NCBI RefSeq assembly: GCF_021026195.1 | Contig: NZ_JAJNCT010000021.1 | Span: 62,001 to 126,000, forward strand | DNA: 64,000 nucleotides | Source of the DNA: Comamonas koreensis | GTDB lineage: Bacteria; Pseudomonadota; Gammaproteobacteria; Burkholderiales; Burkholderiaceae_C | Reading direction: 5' to 3' | Shown here: piece by piece, positions 17,363-26,126 of the stretch | Layout of the letters: the number at the start of each line of letters is the position of its first letter | Position numbering within the stretch: the stretch's first letter is position 1 | Notes under the pieces: model-generated | What the model saw: the letters and a program-made list of their open reading frames with translations, nothing else | The model's database searches: none | Told to the model about the DNA's origin: nothing | Translations under genes and position numbers: made by a program

Positions 17363-18864
17363 TGCAGGCACAAGCGCCTGAGCGCATGGCCGAGCGCCTA
17401 CGGGCCGGCTACCTGCCTGGCCTGGATGACAACCAGGTGCGCTGGCAGGTGCTGGTGTTTGAACGTGAAGGCAAGCGGCTGGAGGTCGAGGTGCCGGTGC
17501 TCAGCGGCGCGCAGATGCAGGCGCTGACCGCGCGGGTGCGTGCGGCCGCGCAGCGCCAGCTGCAGCCGATGCCGCTGGCCGAGATCGTCGCCGCCATTGA
17601 CCGCGCCATTGCCCGCCTGCTGGACCCGGCCGACCCCTATCGCCGCCAGATCGATGCCTGCCTGCCGCTGGTCTGCGGCTATGACGCGGCGATGGTGCGC
17701 CTGGGGCTCAACGGCCTGTTCAAGACTTTTCGGGCGCCCCAGCTGTGGCGCTTTGCCGGCGAGGATTTTGCCAACCCTGCTGTGCTCGATGGCTTTGTGC
17801 CCGCCGTCAAAGGCGGGGCGGTGCGCGCCTATGGCCCGGGCCTGCTGCTGCACAGCTGGGCCGGCAATGTGCCGGCGCTGTCGCTGTGGAGCCTCGTCTG
17901 CGGCCTGCTCGTCAAGGCGCCCAGCATCGGCAAGCTGGCCAGCGCCGAGCCGCTGTTTGCCGGCTGGTTTGCGCGTTTGCTGGCGGAAGTGCATCCACCC
18001 ATGGCCGACTGCCTGGCGGTGGTCTGGTGGCCCGGCGGCGCGCAGACGGGCGACAGCGCCGACGGCGCGCAAGTGCTCTACGCCCAGGCCGATACCGTGA
18101 TGGCCTATGGCAGCAACCAGACCCTGGCCGCGCTGGGCCAGCAGCTGCCGGTGACGACGCGATTTTTGCCCCATGGCCACAAGCTGGGGTTCGGCATGGT
18201 GGCTAAGGCGGCGCTGGATGCCGTCAAAGCGCCGGCCCATGCGCGGCTGGCAGCCTGGGATGTGATGCGCTACGACCAGCAGGGCTGCTACTCGCCCCAT
18301 GTGTTTTATGTGGAACGGGGCGCTACCGTCACACCCCGCGCCTTTGCCGATTACCTGGCGGCCGAGCTCGCCAATCTGCAGCAGCGCTTTGCGCGCCGGC
18401 CGCTGGACCTGGAAGAGGGCGCCGGCCTGGCCCGCTGGCAGCAGTCGCTGGAGTGGCGTGCACCCGCCGATGACGGCGCCGCCCCGCAGCTGATTGGCCC
18501 GGCCGATGCGCCCTGGAGCGTGGCCTATAGCGACAGCCTGGAGCCGCTGGCGCCCACTGCGCTGTACCGCAGCATTGTCGTGGTGGGGGTGGACAGCCTG
18601 GACGACGTTGTGCCCTTGGTAGCAGCCCAGCGTGACTACCTGCAGACCGCTGGCCTGGCTGTGGGCCCCGAGGATTTGTACCGTTTGGCGGCCCTGCTGG
18701 GCGCCGCTGGCGTCACCCGTATCAGCGCCTTGGGCGCCATGGGCGTGCCCGAGGCCGGTTGGCACCACGATGGGCGCTTCAGCCTGCTCGACCTGGTGCG
18801 GATGACCGAGATTGACGCCGCTGCCGAGGCCGCCGCCCAGCCGCTGGCGCGCTATGCAGACTGA
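17359..18864 (+). CDS. LuxC-like acyl reductase (acyl-CoA reductase family)
   Basis: The 501-residue protein belongs to the LuxC family, related to aldehyde dehydrogenases. Family landmarks are HSWAGNVPALSLWSL, a KAPSIGKLASAEPLFA segment, VMAYGSNQTLAAL, FLPHGHKLGFGMV (nucleotide side) and YDQQGCYSPHVFYVE, where Cys310 is the catalytic thiol. The C-terminus has WHHDGRFSLLDLVRMTEID. LuxC reduces an acyl thioester with NADPH to the aldehyde. Its start at 17359 overlaps the LuxE stop, matching the obligate LuxE-LuxC complex of known systems. The pair would turn a carboxylic acid into an aldehyde. The operon's riboswitch and THI5-type importer suggest a pyrimidine or thiazole acid rather than a fatty acid. 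Confidence 0.85.
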   Translation: MMQAQAPERMAERLRAGYLPGLDDNQVRWQVLVFEREGKRLEVEVPVLSGAQMQALTARVRAAAQRQLQPMPLAEIVAAIDRAIARLLDPADPYRRQIDACLPLVCGYDAAMVRLGLNGLFKTFRAPQLWRFAGEDFANPAVLDGFVPAVKGGAVRAYGPGLLLHSWAGNVPALSLWSLVCGLLVKAPSIGKLASAEPLFAGWFARLLAEVHPPMADCLAVVWWPGGAQTGDSADGAQVLYAQADTVMAYGSNQTLAALGQQLPVTTRFLPHGHKLGFGMVAKAALDAVKAPAHARLAAWDVMRYDQQGCYSPHVFYVERGATVTPRAFADYLAAELANLQQRFARRPLDLEEGAGLARWQQSLEWRAPADDGAAPQLIGPADAPWSVAYSDSLEPLAPTALYRSIVVVGVDSLDDVVPLVAAQRDYLQTAGLAVGPEDLYRLAALLGAAGVTRISALGAMGVPEAGWHHDGRFSLLDLVRMTEIDAAAEAAAQPLARYAD

Positions 18865-18874
18865 GGGCGGCGCA

Positions 18875-19621
18875 ATGGCATGGATTGATATCGAGCGCCT
18901 GAGTTTTGCCTACCCGGGCCAGGCCCCGGTTGTGGATGGCGTGACTTGGCAGATGGCGCAAGGCGCCTTCCACTGCCTGCTGGGCCGCAGCGGTTGCGGC
19001 AAGACCAGCTTGCTCCAGCTCGTCGCAGGCCTGCTGCAGCCGCAGGCGGGCCGCATTGTGCGTGCCGGCGGAGCGCTGGCTGCACCCGGACCGCAACTGG
19101 GGGTCATGTTCCAGTCGCCCACCTTGCTGGACTGGCTGACGGTGCTGGACAACGTGCTGCTGCCGCTGTCGTTGCAGCGCAAGCCCACGGCGCAGGACCG
19201 TGCAGCGGCAGAGCAGCTGCTGGCCCAGCTGGGCCTGGCAGCGCTGGCCCGGCAGCATCCCGGCCAGCTGTCCGGCGGGCAGCAAAGCCGGGTGGCGCTG
19301 GCGCGGGCCTTGATTCGTGAGCCCGCCTTGCTGCTGCTTGACGAGCCCTTTGCCGCCCTCGATGCCATCACCCGCGCCGAGCTGCAGGATGAGCTGCTGC
19401 GCAGCTGCCGCGCGCGGGGCACCACGGTGCTCTTTGTCACCCATGACATCAACGAGGCCGTGTACCTGGGCGACCGGGTGGCGCTGATGCATGGCGGGCG
19501 CCTGGTCGCCGATATGGCCATTGATCTGCCGATGCCGCGCACCCAGGCCATGCGCCATGGTGCAGCCTTCAACGCCTATGCGGCCCAGGTGCGCGCCGCG
19601 ATGGACGGGGCCAGCGCATGA
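18875..19621 (+). CDS. ABC transporter ATP-binding protein (SsuB/TauB/ThiZ type)
   Basis: The 248-residue ATPase has Walker A GRSGCGKTS (37-45), Q-loop FQSPTLLDWLTVLDNVLLP, signature LSGGQQSRVALARAL, Walker B LLLLDEPFAALD and the switch His in VTHDINEA. This is the SsuB/TauB/ThiZ group used by THI5/NMT1-type importers. The start at 18875 follows AGGG; an ATG at 18854 would overlap luxC by 11 bases and is an alternative. It works with the permease at 19618 and the binding protein at 20432. Under a TPP riboswitch it most resembles ThiZ of the formylaminopyrimidine importer, but the cargo is not proven. Confidence 0.88.
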   Translation: MAWIDIERLSFAYPGQAPVVDGVTWQMAQGAFHCLLGRSGCGKTSLLQLVAGLLQPQAGRIVRAGGALAAPGPQLGVMFQSPTLLDWLTVLDNVLLPLSLQRKPTAQDRAAAEQLLAQLGLAALARQHPGQLSGGQQSRVALARALIREPALLLLDEPFAALDAITRAELQDELLRSCRARGTTVLFVTHDINEAVYLGDRVALMHGGRLVADMAIDLPMPRTQAMRHGAAFNAYAAQVRAAMDGASA

Positions 19622-20391
19622 ACCCCATCCTGAAAGCCCGGTTGTGGGCCGCTGCGCTGCTGGTGCTGCTGCTGGCCGTGTGGGAGGGTGCAGGGCGCCT
19701 GGGCGGTATCTCCGCCTTGGTGCTGCCGGTGCCGTCGGCGGTGCTGCAGGCCTTGTGGACGGGGCTCGCGTCCGGCTACTTTTGGCCGCATGTGGCGGCG
19801 ACCGTGCAAGCGGTGCTGTTGGGCCTGGCGGCGGGCGCATCTTTTGGTTTGCTGGCAGGGATGGCCTTGGCCGAATCGGTCTTGCTGGAGCGCGTGCTCA
19901 AGCCCTATGTCGTTGTCAGCCAGGTGGTGCCCAAGCTGGCGCTGGCGCCGCTGTTTGTGCTGTGGTTTGGCTTTGGCATGCTGCCGACGGTGCTGATCAC
20001 GGCCCTGGTCTGCTTTTTCCCGCTGATGGAAAACACCCTGACGGGCCTGCGCCAGGTCGATGCGCAGCGCCTGCAGCTGTTTCGCATGCTGGGGGCCAGC
20101 CGGCTGCAGACGTTAATGCGGCTCAAGCTGCCCACAGGCTTGCCGGCCATTCTGGCGGGCCTGCGTGTGGCCGTGGTGCTGGCGCTGGTGGGGGCCGTCG
20201 TGGCAGAGTTCATGGGCGCCAGCCAAGGGCTGGGCGCGGTGGTGATTGCCGCCCAGGGAATGATGGACACCACCTTGATGTTTGCCGCGCTGCTGCTGAT
20301 TGCGGCGCTGGGCTTGCTGCTGTACCAGGCCTGCCTGCTGCTGGAGCGCAGATTGCTGCGTGGCCATGCCGTCGCTGGCCCACAGCGCTGA
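19618..20391 (+). CDS. ABC transporter permease (SsuC/ThiX type)
   Basis: The 257-residue inner-membrane protein has about six hydrophobic segments. Its EAA-type loop is LFRMLGASRLQTLMRLKLPTGLPAILAGLRV, characteristic of SsuC/TauC/ThiX permeases, with PKLALAPLFVLWFGFGMLP upstream. The ATG overlaps the ATPase stop (ATGA at 19618-19621). It forms the membrane channel of the importer encoded in this TPP-controlled operon. Confidence 0.88.
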   Translation: MNPILKARLWAAALLVLLLAVWEGAGRLGGISALVLPVPSAVLQALWTGLASGYFWPHVAATVQAVLLGLAAGASFGLLAGMALAESVLLERVLKPYVVVSQVVPKLALAPLFVLWFGFGMLPTVLITALVCFFPLMENTLTGLRQVDAQRLQLFRMLGASRLQTLMRLKLPTGLPAILAGLRVAVVLALVGAVVAEFMGASQGLGAVVIAAQGMMDTTLMFAALLLIAALGLLLYQACLLLERRLLRGHAVAGPQR

Positions 20392-20431
20392 TGTTTGGAT
20401 TTTTGCTCGATTGCTTCTGGATGGACCGCTT

Positions 20432-21475
20432 ATGTCTGCACCTTTTCTGACCTCCTCCCTCTCGCGCCGCCGCTGGCTGGGCGCCTCTGCTGGCCTCTTG
20501 GGCCTGGGCCTGGGCCTGGCGGGCACGGGCATCTCAGCGGGCGCTGCAACCCCGGTCAGCGGCAAGATCCGCCTGGCCGGCTGGAGCAAGCCGATCAGCG
20601 AAATCACCAACATCCTGGCCGAGCCGGACAAGGGCTTTTTCAAGGCCCAAGGGGTGGACCTGACTTACTTGCCCGGCGCGGGTGGCGGCGATGCGATCCG
20701 CAATATCCTGAGCGGCCAGGGCGATGTGGCCTTTACCGACCCGGGCTCGTTCTTCATGGCGCTGGACAAGGGTGAGAAGCTGGTCGCCATCTACGATATC
20801 TACCCGCAAAACGTGTTCAATGTCGTGTCGCTGCGCTCCAGCGGCATCCGTACGCCGGCGGATCTGAAGGGCAAGACGATTGGCGTCTACAGCCTGGCCA
20901 GCGGCACGCGCCAGAACCTGCTGGTGATGCTGCACCAAGCGGGGCTCAAGGAGTCCGATGTGCGCATTGTGGTCACGGGCCTTTTGAACTTTGCGCCGCT
21001 GATGCAAGGCCAGGTCGATGCGACGGCCGCCACCGACACCGGCCTGGCCGTGGGTCTGCGCAAGGGCATGGGCGAGGTGCATGTGATGCCCGTGCGCGAC
21101 TACCTCAATATGTCGAGCGACATGTTTGTGGTGCGCCGGCAGGTGCTGGAGCAGCAGCCGGCATTGCTGCAGGCCTTTTTGCGCGGCTACCGCGACAGCG
21201 CGGCCTGGATGATCGCCAACCCCGAAGAGGCCGCCACCCTGGCTACCAAGCGCGCCATCGACGGCACCCAGCGCGGCATCAACCTTGATGTGATCGGCCT
21301 GCGCAATGCATCGGCCCAGCCCACCTTGCGGGTGCAGGGCAAGGCCGCGCCGCTGGGCAGCTTTGACTTGGTCGCACTGCAAAAGGGAGCCGACGCCTAC
21401 CATGCGCTGGGCTTGGTGCAGCAGCCCATCCAGGTGGCCGATGTGGTGGACAGCCGTTGGCTGCCAGGGGCCTGA
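20432..21475 (+). CDS. THI5/NMT1-like periplasmic substrate-binding protein
   Basis: The 347-residue protein begins with a signal peptide holding a twin-arginine pattern (SRRRWLGAS) and a hydrophobic stretch to about residue 37, so Tat export is possible. The mature part has NMT1/THI5-like features: GWSKPISEITNILAEPDKG, FFKAQGVDLTYLPGAGGGDAIRNI, GDVAFTDPGSFFMAL and LKGKTIGVYSLASGTRQNL. ThiY, which binds formylaminopyrimidine, and sulfonate- or nitrate-binding proteins share this fold. The riboswitch context favours a thiamine-related ligand. Forty bases separate it from the permease gene; the SDR gene follows one base after its stop. Confidence 0.85.
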   Translation: MSAPFLTSSLSRRRWLGASAGLLGLGLGLAGTGISAGAATPVSGKIRLAGWSKPISEITNILAEPDKGFFKAQGVDLTYLPGAGGGDAIRNILSGQGDVAFTDPGSFFMALDKGEKLVAIYDIYPQNVFNVVSLRSSGIRTPADLKGKTIGVYSLASGTRQNLLVMLHQAGLKESDVRIVVTGLLNFAPLMQGQVDATAATDTGLAVGLRKGMGEVHVMPVRDYLNMSSDMFVVRRQVLEQQPALLQAFLRGYRDSAAWMIANPEEAATLATKRAIDGTQRGINLDVIGLRNASAQPTLRVQGKAAPLGSFDLVALQKGADAYHALGLVQQPIQVADVVDSRWLPGA

Positions 21476-21476
21476 G

Positions 21477-22262
21477 ATGCAGGAGAGCAGTGCGTTGAAT
21501 CTGCGTGGCAAGGTGGTGCTGGTAACAGGTGCCAGCCGGGGCATTGGCGCGGCCATCGCCCATGCCTTTGCGCGCGAAGGCGCCACGGTGGCGGTGAACT
21601 ACCTGGCCAACGAGGCCGCAGCGGCCCAGACCGTGGCCGCCTGCCAGGCCGCCGGCGGCGATGCCTGGGCTGTGCAGGCCGATGTGGGCAACCCGGCTGC
21701 GGTGGATGCGATGGCCCTGGCCATTGCACAAGAGGCCGGGCCCGTCGATATCGTCGTGAACAACGCCTTGCGCCCCTATGCCTTTGACCCGGAGCGCCGC
21801 CAGCCGCTCGATGCCCTGGCATGGAGCGACTACCAGGCGCAGTTCGATGCTGCCGTGGGCGGCGCCTTCCATGTCTGCCGTGCGGTGCTGCCGCAGATGC
21901 GCCAGCGCGCCCGGGGCAGCATCGTCAATATCAGCAGCAATCTGGTCGAGCACCCTGTCGTTGCCTACCACGACTACAGCACAGCCAAGGCCTCGCTGGT
22001 GGGCTTTAGCCGCAACCTGGCCAGCGAGTTGGGGCCTTTTGGCATACGCGTCAACTGCGTCGCACCGGGCCTCGTCTACCCCACCCAGGGCAGCGCGCAA
22101 ACCCGCGAATCCTTCCGCGAATCGCTGATGGCAGCCACCCCGCTGCGCCGCCTGGCCAGCCCCGAGGATGTGGCCGGGCCAGTGCTTTTTTTGGCGTCGG
22201 ACCTGAGCCGGTTCATGACGGGGCAGGTGTTGCTGGTGGATGGGGGCTTGGTGATGCGCTGA
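21477..22262 (+). CDS. Short-chain dehydrogenase/reductase (FabG-like), last gene of TPP operon
   Basis: The 261-residue classical SDR has the cofactor motif TGASRGIGAAIAHA, NNALRPYAF in place of the usual NNAG, VNISSN with the catalytic Ser, YHDYSTAKAS with the Tyr-x-x-x-Lys pair, and a C-terminal GQVLLVDGGLVMR. One base separates it from the binding-protein stop. After LuxE and LuxC have made an aldehyde, an NAD(P)H SDR could reduce it to the alcohol, so the three enzymes form a plausible acid-to-alcohol pathway (inference). Alternatively it acts in the oxidative direction or on an unrelated keto group. Confidence 0.85.
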   Translation: MQESSALNLRGKVVLVTGASRGIGAAIAHAFAREGATVAVNYLANEAAAAQTVAACQAAGGDAWAVQADVGNPAAVDAMALAIAQEAGPVDIVVNNALRPYAFDPERRQPLDALAWSDYQAQFDAAVGGAFHVCRAVLPQMRQRARGSIVNISSNLVEHPVVAYHDYSTAKASLVGFSRNLASELGPFGIRVNCVAPGLVYPTQGSAQTRESFRESLMAATPLRRLASPEDVAGPVLFLASDLSRFMTGQVLLVDGGLVMR

Positions 22263-22421
22263 ACGTGCAAACGGGTGGCCCCGGTGGAACGCGACTTTCT
22301 CTGGCACGCCACGCCATGGCGGCGAGGCACAATGTCGCACCCGTGTTGCTGGATGATGGCCTGCAATCTGCTCCCAGGCTCCGACACCTAAAAAAACCGC
22401 TAGACAAGGAAACCGATCACC

Positions 22422-23879
22422 ATGGCCAGCCGCGCCCTGGTATGGATGCGCCGCGATTTGCGCTGCGACGACCATGCCGCTCTCTACCATGCCTTGCGCC
22501 GCTTCGAGCAGGTGTATTGCGTCTTCGTTTTTGACACTGACATCCTGGGTCTGCTGCCGACGCGCGAAGACAGGCGGGTGGACTTTATCCATGCCAGTGT
22601 GCTGGCGCTGGATGAGGACCTGCGCCAGTTGGCGGCAGACAGTGGCGCGCCTGGTGGTGGATTGCTGGTGCGCCACGGCTCCGCTGCGCAAGAGGTGGTG
22701 CAGCTGGCGCAGGCACTGGGCGTGCAGGAGGTGCTGACCAACCGCGATTACGAGCCCGAGGCCATCGCCCGTGACGCGCGCGTGGCTGGCGATCTGCAAG
22801 CGGCCGGCATTGCCTTTAGCGATTACAAGGACCAGGTGCTGCTGGACCGCGATGAGGTGCTGACCCAGCAAGGCCATCCCTACAGCGTGTTCACCCCCTA
22901 CAAGCGCGCTTGGCTGCAAAAGCTCGATGCCTTCCAGTGCAAGGCCTACCCGGTGGCGCGCTATGCCGGGCATCTGGCGGCATTGCCCCAGGGCGAAGCG
23001 ATACCGTCGCTCGCCGATCTGGGTTTTGCGCCCAGCAATCTGGCATCGCTCAAGATACCTACCGGTAGCCGTGGTGCGCAGCAGTTGCTGCAGGATTTTT
23101 TGCCGCGCATGGCGGCTTACCAGGAAGCGCGGGATTTTCCGGCGGTCAAGGGCGTGTCCTACCTGTCGGTGCATCTGCGCTTTGGCACCGTGTCGATCCG
23201 CCAGTTGGCCGCGCTGGCCGTGGCGCAGGCGCGTACAGGCTGCGAGGGCGCGCAGACCTGGCTGTCGGAGCTGGCCTGGCGCGACTTCTACGCGATGATT
23301 CTTTGGCACCACCCGCAGGTGGTGACCCAGTCGTTCCGCCCCATCTACGACAAGGTGCAGTGGGACGATGCGCCCGAGCTGTGGCAGGCCTGGTGCGAGG
23401 CGCGCACCGGCTACCCGCTGGTGGATGCGGCCATGCGCCAGCTGCTGCATACCGGCTATATGCACAACCGTCTGCGCATGGTGGTGGCCAGCTTTTTGAC
23501 CAAGGACCTGGGCATTGACTGGCGCGCGGGCGAGCGCTTTTTTGCCCAGCACCTCAATGACTATGACCTGTCATCGAACAACGGCGGCTGGCAGTGGGCG
23601 GCCTCCACCGGCTGCGATGCCCAGCCCTGGTTCCGCATCTTCAATCCCATCACCCAGTCGGAGCGCTTCGATCCGGACGGCAAGTTCATCCGCCGCTACC
23701 TGCCAGAACTCGCCAAGGTGCCTGACCGGCACATCCACTTCCCAGCTGCGATGAAGCCGCTGGAGCAGCAGGCCTGCGGTCTGCAGCTGGGGCGCAACTA
23801 CCCGCATCCGGTGGTGGACCACGGCCGGGCACGCGAGCGGACCTTGATGCGGTTTCACTTTATGAAGCATCCGGATTGA
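22422..23879 (+). CDS. phrB: Deoxyribodipyrimidine photolyase (class I CPD photolyase)
   Basis: The 485-residue protein starts with WMRRDLRCDDHAAL, the N-terminal antenna-binding alpha/beta domain, and has the FAD-binding C-terminal domain: YLSVHLRFGTVSIRQLA, ELAWRDFYAMILWHHPQV, DAAMRQLLHTGYMHNRLRMVVASFL and FFAQHLNDYDLSSNNGGWQWAASTGCDAQPWFRIFNP. Those blocks carry the FAD contacts and the Trp residues of the electron-transfer chain. It repairs UV-made cyclobutane dimers with blue light. Length is normal for the class. An AAGGAA lies upstream at somewhat long spacing. It is separate from the preceding TPP operon by about 160 bases. Confidence 0.93.
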   Translation: MASRALVWMRRDLRCDDHAALYHALRRFEQVYCVFVFDTDILGLLPTREDRRVDFIHASVLALDEDLRQLAADSGAPGGGLLVRHGSAAQEVVQLAQALGVQEVLTNRDYEPEAIARDARVAGDLQAAGIAFSDYKDQVLLDRDEVLTQQGHPYSVFTPYKRAWLQKLDAFQCKAYPVARYAGHLAALPQGEAIPSLADLGFAPSNLASLKIPTGSRGAQQLLQDFLPRMAAYQEARDFPAVKGVSYLSVHLRFGTVSIRQLAALAVAQARTGCEGAQTWLSELAWRDFYAMILWHHPQVVTQSFRPIYDKVQWDDAPELWQAWCEARTGYPLVDAAMRQLLHTGYMHNRLRMVVASFLTKDLGIDWRAGERFFAQHLNDYDLSSNNGGWQWAASTGCDAQPWFRIFNPITQSERFDPDGKFIRRYLPELAKVPDRHIHFPAAMKPLEQQACGLQLGRNYPHPVVDHGRARERTLMRFHFMKHPD

Positions 23880-23931
23880 CGGACTGGGTGTTGGCGGTGG
23901 GTGTGCAGGTTCAGCCCGGCGCACCAATTGG

Positions 23932-24456
23932 TCAGCGTCGTGGAATGAGCCCGCCCACAGGCAGGCGCATCGCGATGCGCCTTTCAGGCGGAAGTCCCTG
24001 CATAGCCTCTGCGTCCAGAGTGTCCTGGAGGCGTTTGCCGGGCTGAAGCAGCGGCGCAAACCCTCGCTTCGCATAGGCGGGCGCACACCAGGGAACATCG
24101 GAGAACGTGGTCAAGGTCAGTGCGCCGAGCCCCCGGTTCACCGCATACCGGTAAGCGCTGTCGATCAGCAAGCTGGCGATGCCTCTGCGCTGCCACTGCG
24201 CATGCACCGATAGCTCCCAGATATGCAGTTCCGAGTCGAAGATCTCGGTACTGATGAATGCTGCCAACGCACCGTCTGCGGCCTCAGCCACCCAAACCGC
24301 ATGGTTGAGGATGCGGCGCGCATGGTCGGACGGCCCGATCACGGGCGCATCGCGAAGCCAGGCCAGGCCGTCGGCCGTGCCAAACAGCTGGGCCGCAGAT
24401 TTTTCGATAGCCGGCAGTGCTGAGGCATCGGTGAGATGGGCTGGACGGATCAACAT
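23932..24456 (-). CDS. GNAT-family N-acetyltransferase
   Basis: The 174-residue protein has a GNAT fold: N-terminal MLIRPAHLTDASALPAIE, strand-forming HIWELSVHAQWQRRGIASLLIDSA (acetyl-CoA pyrophosphate motif RRGIA) and a C-terminal APAYAKRGFAPL. It transfers acetyl from acetyl-CoA to an unknown amine. Its ATG immediately follows the stop of the oxidoreductase gene (24457-24459), so it is the last gene of the TetR-DJ1-oxidoreductase operon and probably shares its regulation by the TetR operator at 26793. Confidence 0.85.
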   Translation of the reverse strand: MLIRPAHLTDASALPAIEKSAAQLFGTADGLAWLRDAPVIGPSDHARRILNHAVWVAEAADGALAAFISTEIFDSELHIWELSVHAQWQRRGIASLLIDSAYRYAVNRGLGALTLTTFSDVPWCAPAYAKRGFAPLLQPGKRLQDTLDAEAMQGLPPERRIAMRLPVGGLIPRR

Positions 24457-25434
24457 TCAGGGACGCAGTAGCACCTTGCCCTTGCGGCCCGGTTGCAGGC
24501 TGGCTGCTGCGGCTTGGGCAGCGTCGCCCAGGTCGTAGATAGCCTCGGTGGGCAGCTTCAGCTCACCACCCAGAATGCGCTCTATCAGCTCGCCCAGCAG
24601 GCGCCGCTTGTCCTGGGCGGACAGGGCCTCGCTTACCTTGCTGCCCCAAAAGCCTTTGACAGTGGCCTGTTTGAAGATCATGGCCCCGGAGTCAATCTGC
24701 ATCGGCTCACCGGCCATGGTGCCAAACGACACCAGGGTGCCGCCTTCGCCCAGCAGGGCCAGCAGCGCGGCGCTGGAGGCACCACCAATCGAGTCGACAG
24801 CGGCGTAAGCGCCTTGGGGGCCGAGCAAGGCGCTGGCGCTTTGTGTCCAGTCCGCTTGCGCGGTGGACAGCACATTGGCAATGCCCAGGTCGCTGAGCTC
24901 TTGCACCCCCGCATCGCGGCGCACCAGGTTGAGCACCTGCACACCGCGCGCGCTGGCCAGCATGGCCAGGGTCTTGCCGACGGCGCCATTGGCCGTGTTC
25001 TGCGCAATCCATTGCCCGGCTTGCACGTTCAAAAACTCCAGCAGCATCAAGGCGCTGAGCGGCATGGCGATGAGCTGGGCGGCCACTTCATCGGGGATGG
25101 CCTCGGGCATGGGCACCAACTGGCGCGCGGGCGCCAGAAAGTACTCGGCCCAGGTGCCGTGGACGCCGGCCACCGCGACGCGCTGGCCTACGGTGATGCC
25201 TTCGACGCCAGCGCCCAGTGCATCGACCAGGCCCACGGCTTCGCTGCCGCCAATGGCAGGCAGCTCGGGCTTGTAGCCATAGCGGCCACGGATGGTCCAG
25301 AGGTCATGGTTGTGGATGGGCGCGAGCAAGGTTTTGATGCGAACCTCGCCGGCAGCGGGCTGGGGCATGGGCTGCTCGCCCAGGCCCAGTACGTCGGCGG
25401 GCTCGCCGAAGGTGGTGTGAATGGCACTGCGCAT
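24457..25434 (-). CDS. Zinc-type alcohol dehydrogenase-like / quinone oxidoreductase
   Basis: The 325-residue MDR protein starts MRSAIHTTFGEPADVLGLGEQP and shows LLAPIHNHDLWTIRGRYGYKPELPAIGGSEAVGLV, then a cofactor region NTANGAVGKTLAMLASARG and VDSIGGASSAALLALLGEGGTLVSFG. It lacks the clear Cys cluster of structural zinc, as in quinone or enoyl reductases that use NADPH. The start at 25434 is placed 12 bases after the DJ-1-like gene stop. It probably reduces a reactive carbonyl or quinone, which fits an operon of electrophile defence type. Confidence 0.85.
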   Translation of the reverse strand: MRSAIHTTFGEPADVLGLGEQPMPQPAAGEVRIKTLLAPIHNHDLWTIRGRYGYKPELPAIGGSEAVGLVDALGAGVEGITVGQRVAVAGVHGTWAEYFLAPARQLVPMPEAIPDEVAAQLIAMPLSALMLLEFLNVQAGQWIAQNTANGAVGKTLAMLASARGVQVLNLVRRDAGVQELSDLGIANVLSTAQADWTQSASALLGPQGAYAAVDSIGGASSAALLALLGEGGTLVSFGTMAGEPMQIDSGAMIFKQATVKGFWGSKVSEALSAQDKRRLLGELIERILGGELKLPTEAIYDLGDAAQAAAASLQPGRKGKVLLRP

Positions 25435-25445
25435 GGTGGTTGTCC

Positions 25446-26126
25446 TTATCGGGCGAGCTGGGACAGCAGGGCCTCGGCCACCGCTTCGCTGCTGGCAGGA
25501 TTCTGGCCGGTGACGAGGCGGCCATCGACCTCTACATGCACTTGCCAATCAGGGCCCTTTTGGTAGTTGCCGCCCAAACGGCTGAACTCATCTTCAATCA
25601 AGAACGGCACCACGGCGGTCAGGCCGACTGCGTTTTCTTCGCTGTTCGTAAAGCCCGTCACGCGGCGGCCGGCCACCAGGGGCTGGCCATCGGCGGCCTT
25701 GACCTTGATGAGCGCGCCCGGCGCATGGCAGACCAGACCCAGCGGCTTGCCTGCGCGCTCAAAGGCCTCCAGCAGCGCAATCGACCTGGCGTCGTTGGCA
25801 AGGTCCCAGAGCGGGCCATGGCCACCGGGGTAGAAGACGGCATCAAAGTCATCGGCCTTGATCTGTGCCAGTGGGGTGGTCGCTGCCAACGCGGCCTGTG
25901 CCTGCGGATCCTTGCGGAAGCGCTCGGTGGCGGCGGTCTGGGCATCGGGCTCGTCGCTCTTGGGATCCAGCGGGGGCTGGCCGCCCAGTGGCGATGCCAA
26001 GGTGATCTCGGCACCCGCGTCCTGGAAGACGTAGTACGGCGCGGCAAATTCTTCCAGCCAGAAACCGGTCTTGCGGCCCGTGTCGCCCAGTTGGTCGTGG
26101 GAGGTCAGTACAAATAGAACTTTCAT
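25446..26126 (-). CDS. DJ-1/PfpI-family protein, Hsp31-like (putative glyoxalase III/deglycase)
   Basis: The 226-residue protein matches the class I glutamine amidotransferase-like fold: VLFVLTSHDQLGDTGRKTGFWLEEFAAPYYVF at the N-terminus, DAVFYPGGHGPLWDLAND with the acid residue, and GLVCHAPGAL with the nucleophile Cys at the elbow. The family resembles Hsp31/YajL relatives that detoxify methylglyoxal. AAGGAG stands before the ATG at 26126, which overlaps the TetR stop (ATGA). A carbonyl-stress role fits its neighbours, a reductase and an acetyltransferase. Confidence 0.87.
   Translation of the reverse strand: MKVLFVLTSHDQLGDTGRKTGFWLEEFAAPYYVFQDAGAEITLASPLGGQPPLDPKSDEPDAQTAATERFRKDPQAQAALAATTPLAQIKADDFDAVFYPGGHGPLWDLANDARSIALLEAFERAGKPLGLVCHAPGALIKVKAADGQPLVAGRRVTGFTNSEENAVGLTAVVPFLIEDEFSRLGGNYQKGPDWQVHVEVDGRLVTGQNPASSEAVAEALLSQLAR

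Noticed and set aside
16280-18864. A luciferase (lux) bioluminescence operon
   Set aside because: LuxE- and LuxC-like genes are present, but there is no luxA, luxB, luxD or luxG; an importer, an SDR and a TPP riboswitch accompany them instead.
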